Of a stretch of 64,000 bases of DNA, positions 58,546-64,000 are shown one piece after another. The notes beneath the pieces are model-generated. The model was not told where the DNA came from and did not search any database. It worked only from the letters and a program-made list of their open reading frames with translations. This DNA is from an uncultured Verrucomicrobia subdivision 3 bacterium (GTDB taxonomy: Bacteria > Verrucomicrobiota > Verrucomicrobiia > Limisphaerales > UBA11358): positions 42,429-106,428 of the forward strand of contig CAIXBQ010000015.1 of NCBI GenBank assembly GCA_903917705.1. Reading direction: 5' to 3'. Each line of letters begins with the position of its first letter. Position 1 is the first letter of the stretch. The position numbers and the translations under genes are program-made.

Positions 58546-59190
58546 TCATTCGTGGTGGTGATGTGACCTAACCAATTGCCTCGCTGGGTCACCCAGCACG
58601 CGGGTCAAATCTTCGCGCAACTGCAAACGTGCGCGCAGCAGCCGCACTTTCACATTACCCTCGCTCAATTCGAGCGCGGCGGCGGTTTCCTGGATAGACA
58701 AGCCTTCCACGTCGCGCAGGAGGAAAACCAAACGATGCTTCTCATCCAGTCGTGTCAGCGCGTCATCCAGCAAACGACGCACTTCATTCCGTTCCACCAG
58801 ATGTTCCGGCGACTGCCGCCAGTCGGCGATGAATTCCGGGTGCGGAATGGAATTCAAATCGTCGGATGGCTCTGTCGCCTCTTCCAGGGAAACGGTGTTC
58901 AGCCCTTTGCGTTTGCGGATGATTTTAAGCGCTGCATGGCTGGCGATGCGCAGCACCCAGGTGGAAAAATTCGCCTCACCGCGAAAACCTTCAAGGTTTT
59001 CCAGCACGCTTAAAAAGGTTTGCTGCGTGACATCCTCGGCATCCTGCTCCTGCCGCAGCATCCGCATGGCCAGCCCAAAAACCCGCTGCTCGTAACGGCT
59101 GGTCAACGCCTCGAAAGCATCCAACTCGCCGGCTTTGGCCAAGCGCACCAGCTCGCCATCGGGCGTTTCGGGGTTGAGTGGATTGGTCAT
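58546..59190 (-). CDS. RpoE-like ECF sigma factor
   Basis: 214 residues from ATG 59190. Region 2: LVRLAKAGELDAFEALTSRYEQRVFGLAMRMLRQEQDAEDVTQQTFLSVLENLEGFRGEANFSTWVLRIA, textbook ECF. Region 4: LDEKHRLVFLLRDVEGLSIQETAAALELSEGNVKVRLLRARLQLRE. The C-terminus is His-rich (RSHHHHE), which is unusual and could bind metal. A zf-HC2 anti-sigma gene follows. The six-site motif in this window has RpoE-like spacing, making this the best candidate to read it. A housekeeping-type promoter (59207-59234) precedes the gene. Confidence 0.93.
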   Translation of the reverse strand: MTNPLNPETPDGELVRLAKAGELDAFEALTSRYEQRVFGLAMRMLRQEQDAEDVTQQTFLSVLENLEGFRGEANFSTWVLRIASHAALKIIRKRKGLNTVSLEEATEPSDDLNSIPHPEFIADWRQSPEHLVERNEVRRLLDDALTRLDEKHRLVFLLRDVEGLSIQETAAALELSEGNVKVRLLRARLQLREDLTRVLGDPARQLVRSHHHHE

Positions 59191-59206
59191 GCAATTTGAC
59201 AACCTG

Positions 59207-59234
59207 ATTATATTTGCATACCAAATTGCAACAA
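59207..59234 (-). promoter_or_regulatory. Sigma-70-type promoter of the ECF sigma gene, flanked by an inverted repeat
   Basis: Minus strand TTGTTG, 16 bases, TATAAT, about ten bases before the transcript start and ATG 59190. An inverted repeat, GCAATTTG (59191-59198) and CAAATTGC (59222-59229), overlaps the -35 and the start region and could be an operator for the divergent ArsR-type protein. Confidence 0.5.
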
Positions 59235-59260
59235 GCCGCAACTTTTTCAATCGCGTCACC

Positions 59261-59548
59261 ATGCCAAAACCCGCTTTATTTCAAAACGCTAACGAAGCAG
59301 CCATGAAGTTGATGGCAGCGCGTTTTCGCGCATTGGGGGAAGTCAGCCGGCTCAAGTTGATTTTCGCCGTCGGCAATGGCGAGAAGAATGTGTCGCAGTT
59401 GATCGCCGCCACCGGCTTGTCCCAGGCGAATGGTTCCAAGCAACTCAAGATTCTGACCGACAGCGGCATCTTCGCCCGCCGCAAGCAGGGTGTTTATGTG
59501 TTTTATTCCACGACCGATTCATCTGTTTTCAAGCTGTTCAAAGTTTGA
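59261..59548 (+). CDS. ArsR-family winged-helix regulator without Cys
   Basis: 95 residues from ATG 59261. AARFRALGEVSRLKLIFAVGNGEKNVSQLIAATGLSQANGSKQLKILTDSGIFARRKQGVYVFYS is the ArsR winged helix with recognition helix SQANGSKQLKIL. It contains no Cys, so it lacks both the arsenic site and the dithiol of sulfide sensors such as SqrR/BigR. What it senses is unknown. It is divergent from the ECF sigma gene with 70 bp between starts, so joint control of that gap is likely. Confidence 0.85.
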   Translation: MPKPALFQNANEAAMKLMAARFRALGEVSRLKLIFAVGNGEKNVSQLIAATGLSQANGSKQLKILTDSGIFARRKQGVYVFYSTTDSSVFKLFKV

Positions 59549-59568
59549 AATGAATGAGTCGGGAAATC

Positions 59569-60465
59569 TCACCGGATATTTATGTCTTTATGCGCGCGTA
59601 GCAGTTTCAAAAACTGGCTCACCGCCGGACTTGGACTTTTGCTCTGCAATTTTTGTAAATGCAACGGGCGGCGAATCACCAAATCTTTCACCGGGATGAC
59701 CACCAGCGAACCAATTTGAAGTTCGCAGCCAATCGCCAGTCGGGAGACAATGGCAACGCCCACCCCGGCGATGACTGCGCGCTTGATCGCTTCAGGACTC
59801 GCCAGCGATAGCACCGGTTTCGCCGCAACGCCCCGTTTGCTCAATGCCCGTTCCACTACCGCCCGCGTGCCGGAACCTTCCTCGCGTAAAATAAACGGTT
59901 CACGACAAAGCTCGCGGACGGTGACACGATTCTGTTTCAGCAACGGATGGCCGCGCGGCGCGATGGCAACCAGTTCGTCCTCGTGGAAGACTTCGGAATC
60001 AAGATGCTCCGCTTCCATCAAACCTTCGGTCAATCCAACTTCAATTGAGCCTTCCATCAGTTGATTTTGAATGGTTTCGGTATTGGCGATTTCCAGTTGA
60101 AGTTCGATGTCGGGATGCTGCCGGTGAAACTCCCCGAAAACCTGTGGCAGCAGGTAAGCCCCAATGGTCGTGCTGGCACCCACGGCCAGGCGTCCCCGCT
60201 TGAGTCCGCGAAATTCTTCAATCGCCTGCGCCGTTTCTTCCTCAACCACGGCCAGGCGTTGAACATATTGCGCCAGCAGCTTTCCCCCATCGGTGAGCCG
60301 ACTGCCGCGTGGCAATCGTTCCAACAAACGAATTCCCAAAGCGTCTTCCAATTCTTTGATTTGTTTTGAAACGGCGGGCTGGCTGACATGCAACCGTTCA
60401 GCCCCGCGACTGATGCCGCCAGCCTGGGCAACGGCATGAAACAGCGCCAGATGATTTCGATTCAT
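59569..60465 (-). CDS. yeiE: LysR-family regulator (YeiE/CysB-like)
   Basis: 298 residues. N-terminal HTH: LALFHAVAQAGGISRGAERLHVSQPAVSKQIKELEDALGIRLLERLPRGSRLT. The effector domain starts near residue 90 (GRLAVGASTTIGAYLLPQVFGEFHRQHPDIELQLEIANT). Close relatives (YeiE, CysL) respond to sulfite or sulfur state. It is divergent from a YeiH-like gene, the same arrangement as yeiE-yeiH in enterobacteria. A T-N11-A dyad lies between the two starts. The symbol is given by similarity of order and is not proof of the same ligand. Confidence 0.85.
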   Translation of the reverse strand: MNRNHLALFHAVAQAGGISRGAERLHVSQPAVSKQIKELEDALGIRLLERLPRGSRLTDGGKLLAQYVQRLAVVEEETAQAIEEFRGLKRGRLAVGASTTIGAYLLPQVFGEFHRQHPDIELQLEIANTETIQNQLMEGSIEVGLTEGLMEAEHLDSEVFHEDELVAIAPRGHPLLKQNRVTVRELCREPFILREEGSGTRAVVERALSKRGVAAKPVLSLASPEAIKRAVIAGVGVAIVSRLAIGCELQIGSLVVIPVKDLVIRRPLHLQKLQSKSPSPAVSQFLKLLRAHKDINIR

Positions 60466-60479
60466 CTGATAACAATAAG

Positions 60480-60494
60480 ATATGTATCACATAT
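60480..60494. promoter_or_regulatory. LysR-type T-N11-A operator
   Basis: ATATGT-ATC-ACATAT, a perfect six-base inverted repeat with T-N11-A spacing, 15 bases from the regulator start and about 50 from the YeiH-like start. This is the expected autoregulatory binding site of the LysR protein. Confidence 0.65.
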
Positions 60495-60544
60495 AAACAA
60501 TGTCTTTGTGCTATATCAAACACAAACTAAAATATGGTTCAATT

Positions 60545-61585
60545 ATGAATACGTCGCACACCGAAAACAAAAGCATCGGCTGGATCGCTTCGCCGAACCA
60601 CGCAGCGAAAGTCGTTGTTTTCGTATTGGTCGCGGCTGGACTTATCGCGTGGGCAACTCCGCCAGTTGCTTTAGTCGCGGGGATGATTTTTACGCTGTGC
60701 CTGGGCAATCCGTTCCACCACCGGGGACACAAAATCGCCAAAGTTCTCCTGCAAATATGCGTCGTCATGCTGGGTTTCGGAATGAATCTGCCCGTTATCC
60801 TGCGGGCGGGTTGGAATGGGTCACTCTTCGCCGCTCTGACCATCGGAACAACTTTGTCGTTGGGCTATTGGATTGGCCGGCGACTCGATATAAACCGCAA
60901 CACGTCCATTTTAATTTCGGCGGGAACAGCAATTTGCGGCGGCTCGGCCATCGCCGCCGTCGGATCAGTGCTGGCTGTCACGGAAGGCGAAATCGCCGTT
61001 GCGATGGGAACCGTCTTTCTGCTGAACGCCGTCGCGCTTTATCTATTTCCATTCTTGGGCCATGCGTTGAATTTGAGCCAGCATCAGTTCGGGGTCTGGG
61101 CGGGAGTTGCCATTCACGATGTATCTTCGGTGGTCGGTGCCGCGCTGCCTTATGGGAACGACGCCTTGGAGACGGCCACCGCCGTCAAACTCTCACGCAC
61201 CTTGTGGATTGTTCCACTCACTTTGGGGCTGGTGTTTGCCGCCGGTCGCAGCCACCGAATGAAACAGGCTGGTGGCAAAACGGTAAGCGTTGGCTCTCAA
61301 CCAACGGCAAGAAAACCGAAGGTGGAAATTCCGTGGTTCATCGCCTTTTTCCTGCTCGCCTCACTGGCACGCAGCTATATGCCGGTGATTGCCACTTGGT
61401 CGTCTGCAATTTCTCACGTCGCCAAAGGCGGATTGACGTTGGTGCTCTGCCTCATCGGCGCAAGCCTTTCGCCCCGCACGCTGCACACCGTGGGATGGAA
61501 AGCCGCCGTTCAAGGGATGCTACTTTGGGTCTTCATCAGCATCGTCTCGTTGCTACTGATTCTTTATGGCCACGCCGGACAATGA
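60545..61585 (+). CDS. yeiH: YeiH/UPF0324-family membrane protein (putative sulfate/sulfite exporter)
   Basis: 346 residues from ATG 60545; the track's 15 extra residues lie in the intergenic region. About ten TMs. Family segments: LQICVVMLGFGMNLPVIL, TAICGGSAIAAVGSVL and AGVAIHDVSSVVGAALPYG, strongly conserved in YeiH. It is annotated as a putative sulfate exporter; YeiE control in enterobacteria points to sulfite. A plausible job is export of sulfite from the SQR/rhodanese pathway (inference). Confidence 0.88.
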   Translation: MNTSHTENKSIGWIASPNHAAKVVVFVLVAAGLIAWATPPVALVAGMIFTLCLGNPFHHRGHKIAKVLLQICVVMLGFGMNLPVILRAGWNGSLFAALTIGTTLSLGYWIGRRLDINRNTSILISAGTAICGGSAIAAVGSVLAVTEGEIAVAMGTVFLLNAVALYLFPFLGHALNLSQHQFGVWAGVAIHDVSSVVGAALPYGNDALETATAVKLSRTLWIVPLTLGLVFAAGRSHRMKQAGGKTVSVGSQPTARKPKVEIPWFIAFFLLASLARSYMPVIATWSSAISHVAKGGLTLVLCLIGASLSPRTLHTVGWKAAVQGMLLWVFISIVSLLLILYGHAGQ

Positions 61586-61629
61586 ATTTTTTACCCTAAA
61601 TCTCAACTGTGGCAGACTAAATTTGACAA

Positions 61630-61995
61630 CTAGAGAGTTTTCATTTGTTTTTGGCTGAATTCAATTTTCTCAATAATTCCTTCACTTTTGCCAAGCCCTT
61701 CGTATTTTTCAGGCCGCAACCTGATCCGTTCCACGGCGAGCCGTTCCAATGCTTCGCACAGCGGTTCTAAACCCTTTCCTTTGACCGAGACGATTCGGTC
61801 TTGAAACTGGATTTCCACAACGTCCTTGCCGCTTTGCCGGCTGAATTTTGCGTGCTGAAAATAGCCATAGGGAAACAAGTGAACCTCGTTGACGGTTTCC
61901 ACTCGCAAGCATTGCGGATTTGTAGCCGTGCGCCAGCACGTCAGATTCTTTGCGCTCTCGTTTGTTGAGTCAGTCTTGTTGTGGGGCTTTTCCAT
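61630..61995 (-). CDS. Hypothetical protein at the end of the mobilisation region
   Basis: 121 residues, not recognised. It has a soluble alpha/beta appearance (VHLFPYGYFQHAKFSRQSGKDVVEIQFQDRIVSVKG, LCEALERLAVERIRLRP). Its first 18 codons overlap the end of the relaxase C-terminal fragment in another frame, a common arrangement for a gene carried with a relaxase gene. It may be cargo or an accessory of the mobile element. Confidence 0.6.
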   Translation of the reverse strand: MEKPHNKTDSTNESAKNLTCWRTATNPQCLRVETVNEVHLFPYGYFQHAKFSRQSGKDVVEIQFQDRIVSVKGKGLEPLCEALERLAVERIRLRPEKYEGLGKSEGIIEKIEFSQKQMKTL

Positions 61996-62495
61996 AAATC
62001 AATCTTTTCGATTTGTTGTCGAGGCGTTTCCGAACGGCGGCTTTGAATCAATCCGGCGATATATTTGCGAACTGGCGGCGGCACACGTTGCGCCTGCGCT
62101 GAATCCTGTTTGGCAAATTCAATTGCCAGTTCACGGTCGCCCAAGCGACCGACGTTCTCGCGCAACTGTGCTTTGTCCTGGGTGAAGATTTTGACCGCCC
62201 GCGTTCCGCGTGAAATCGTAACGAGCCATTGCTGATTATTCGTCGCGGCCTTCACCGACGAATCTGAAAACAAAACGTGTTCGACGGTTTTGCCTTGCGA
62301 GCCGTAGGACGTAATCGCGTAACCGCGCACGAACTCGCGATATTTTTCCGGCAGGACTCGCCCGTCCTTCAATTGGATTTGCCCCTTGTGATTCACGCCT
62401 GCAACCGTCACCAGTTCGCCGTTAATCAATTCCTTGCCGTCGAGTGACGGCGCATTGGCCTTGAGTTGCAGTTGATCGCCTTTGGCGAGCGTCAT
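61941..62495 (-). pseudogene. C-terminal helicase fragment of the MobF relaxase
   Basis: 184 codons that read as the end of a TraI/TrwC helicase: GDQLQLKANAPS...NGELVTV, then YAITSYGSQGKTVEHVLFSDS (RecD-like motif V/VI) and WLVTISRGTRAVKIFT. The Walker A and the other core helicase motifs are missing. It starts by ATGA overlap with the relaxase stop, but upstream codons in this same frame (VTVCQPLE before the Met) also read as protein, so this is a piece of a formerly continuous gene joined by deletion and frameshift. Confidence 0.75.
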
Positions 62496-63835
62496 TTCAA
62501 GCGGCTGGCAAACCGTGACCCTAAAATCAATTCAGCGGCAGCACGCTGATCCGGCATGAGTCCAGTGGCAATCTTGTGACGCGGATTCAACTCCGTGAAT
62601 TTGCCCCGCCCGTCGCGGGCGAGGCAGACGATTTCCCATTCGCAGCTTAAAATCTCGCGCGTCGTGATTTTCGACGGCGCGTGTTCGTTGCGAATGTATT
62701 CGCGTTCTTGCCCTGCCGCCTTGATGTCTTCCGTCGTCAATTCCGCCCCGCGCCCCCGCTCCAAAGCCGCGCTCCAAACTTCGTTTTCGCGCACGACCGA
62801 ACGGCGGTCGAACAGGTGTGCTTCCGCCCACTGGATTGCGGCTTGCGCCGTGACAGACGGCGATTGCAGCGCCGCCTTTGACTGGCGAGCCAGCGCGCGC
62901 AGGGACTGCCTTTCTTTGCCAGTAAGCTGGCTGTCCCACAGTCGTTGCAGTTCAGGCAGTGCGATTCCTGCAATTTTCCGGCTGCGCTCCGCTTGCGCGA
63001 TTTGCGAGCGCAGTTCCTTCAAATTGCCCTTCGCTAGTTCCGGCTTTTCCTTCAGCACCTTTTCGATGCTGGCGTCAATTTCATTGTGCCGTTTGGAGAA
63101 CCGCGATTGCAGTTCGCGCGATACGCCTTTGATTTCAAAATCGCCGCGCGGCTTGTTTTCAATCTCGTAGCCGAACTGCCGCAAGTCGCGGGCGAATTCG
63201 TGGTAATAAACATTTTCGGCAAACTTCCGCGCTTGCAGCATTTCGTAATTTGAAAGTGCTTTCCAACGCTGCTCGCTTGCATCAAACGTGGCGTTGAACA
63301 TGACGCAATGCGTGTGCAAGTGCGGATCAAGCGCGCGTGAAGTGTCGTGCCGAAACGTGGCACACACCACATTGCCGGTCAACCGTTCTGAAATTTTCCC
63401 CGCTTGATGAACGCGCGTTCCGGCGAAGTGCTGTAATTCATTTATGGCAATCCGAACCGCGCGACTGTGTGATTCCAAGAGCCGCTTGTCATCGGCAATC
63501 AACGCCTGAATGGAAACCGATTTGGGCGGTGAAAAAGTGAAGTCATAAAAAATCCTGCGATTGGCAACCTCTGCCATTTTGTCAGTGTCCCATCGTGTCG
63601 TTTTCAGCCGTTGCGTAAGCAATACGCCGCTCTGTGGATTCTGGTTGTGGCAGAGTTTCAAAAATTGATCCTGTCTCACCCTGCCCGTAAGCCCAAGCTG
63701 TGTAGCCCCGATTCCTGCCCATTCGCCGGACACGATGTTTTCCTGACTGTAATAATCACCGAGTTGCAGATGTTCTTTGAAGTATTTTTCCGCGTTGTTC
63801 AGGTTGCATTGTGTCTTGGTGGACAGCACACCCAC
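62492..63835 (-). pseudogene. MobF (TrwC/TraI) relaxase, helicase domain deleted
   Basis: 447 codons from a GTG start (63829 is an alternative). The N-terminal TrwC relaxase domain looks complete: the YY pair in GDYYSQEN is the catalytic Tyr region, and ALDPHLHTHCVMFN is the three-His metal site. Mid-region motifs (YDFTFSPPKSVS) are normal. It ends GLMPDQRAAAELILGSRFASRLK and stops just where the Walker A loop (GAAGTGKT in relatives) should begin, so several hundred helicase residues are missing. Nicking could still work; processive unwinding could not. It marks the relic of a conjugative or mobilisable element. Confidence 0.85.
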
Positions 63836-63860
63836 TTTTTAGCTCATCCCGCTCGAAAAA

Positions 63861-63882
63861 GTTGTAATGAATTCGTTACAAC
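63861..63882. promoter_or_regulatory. Near-perfect 22-bp dyad upstream of the relaxase
   Basis: GTTGTAATGAATTCGTTACAAC: an inverted repeat with a GAATTC centre and one mismatched pair, 26 bases before the relaxase start. It could be an operator or part of a transfer origin. The GTTACAA in it resembles the ECF -35 block, but the -10 block is absent at the required spacing. Confidence 0.5.
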
Positions 63883-64000
63883 CTGACCGCTGGAAATCAG
63901 CTTACATGAAAAGATGAATTCGTCGCTGAAGCGTCATTTTTCATGGCACGCCTTACCTCTAACTGTCGTTAGAACTTTTGCGTCCGAACACTATCCGAAG

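Noticed and set aside
63861-63890. TTGTAAC upstream of the relaxase as an ECF site
   Set aside because: No GGYTCRRT at 15 bases; the sequence is explained by the dyad.
1-64000. CRISPR arrays, tRNA/rRNA genes, complete insertion sequences
   Set aside because: Looked for repeated spacers, tRNA cloverleaf arms and transposase motifs; none was convincing by eye.

Overview
This window is a bacterial chromosome segment, dense and GC-rich by eye. It probably comes from a Verrucomicrobiota of the Limisphaerales/Pedosphaera kind. That assignment is an inference from gene style: a serpin, ECF sigma/metal-sensor operons, and a TrwC-type relaxase of the sort common in that phylum. No rRNA or tRNA gene was seen to fix it. 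No CRISPR array or complete insertion sequence was found. The left edge cuts a TolC-type gene; the right edge lies just upstream of a decayed mobilisation gene.

Layout. 1-5 kb: a cut TolC gene with a DUF2892 protein, a membrane-tailed sulfotransferase facing an APS kinase, and a thioredoxin/DUF6132 pair. 5.1-11.7 kb: an ArsR-controlled operon (ArsP-type permease, MFP/ABC exporter, two thioredoxin-like proteins, CopZ-like metallochaperone, CcdA). 11.7-17.2 kb: a P3A proton-pump ATPase with an NtrC-type two-component system and a sigma-54 promoter. 17.3-22.2 kb: two receiver-only regulators, a secreted serpin, a PepSY-like protein and a CusRS-like pair, followed by a CusCBA-like RND pump to 27.8 kb. 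27.9-33.1 kb: a thioredoxin-rhodanese fusion with two methyltransferases, DUF202, an ArsB/SLC13 transporter, and a decayed ECF-type operon. 33.1-44.2 kb: sixteen consecutive minus-strand genes, tightly packed and often overlapping (three NifX-like proteins, DUF89, PanD, TrmO, a P1B ATPase, ZIP, redox proteins, cytochrome bd), headed by a consensus sigma-54 promoter next to a PAS-sigma-54 activator. 46.3-48.4 kb: thioesterase, metallo-hydrolase, SDR. 48.5-50.8 kb: DUF2892-rhodanese-SQR sulfide module. 50.9-55.3 kb: pstSCAB-phoU with a PHO-box-like array. 56-59.2 kb: an operon of ECF sigma, zinc anti-sigma, response regulator and histidine kinase. 59.3-61.6 kb: ArsR, and a divergent YeiE-like/YeiH-like pair. 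61.6-63.9 kb: broken MobF relaxase.

Main finding. One bipartite motif, TTGTAAC-TTT followed by GGYTCRRT with exactly 15 bases between TTGTAAC and GG, occurs six times, always on the minus strand and always upstream of a minus-strand gene. Its geometry is that of an RpoE-like ECF promoter (AAC core, TCRRT 18 bases later). The six sites precede DUF2892-TolC, thioredoxin-DUF6132, methyltransferase-ICMT-thioredoxin/rhodanese, C_GCAxxG_C_C-DUF6132/Trx-cydAB, DUF2892-rhodanese-SQR, and the zinc anti-sigma gene directly downstream of an RpoE-like ECF sigma gene. This looks like an undescribed ECF sigma regulon linking thiol/sulfide chemistry, cytochrome bd and efflux, with anti-sigma feedback. Regulon membership is seen in the sequence; the sigma assignment and inducing signal are inference.
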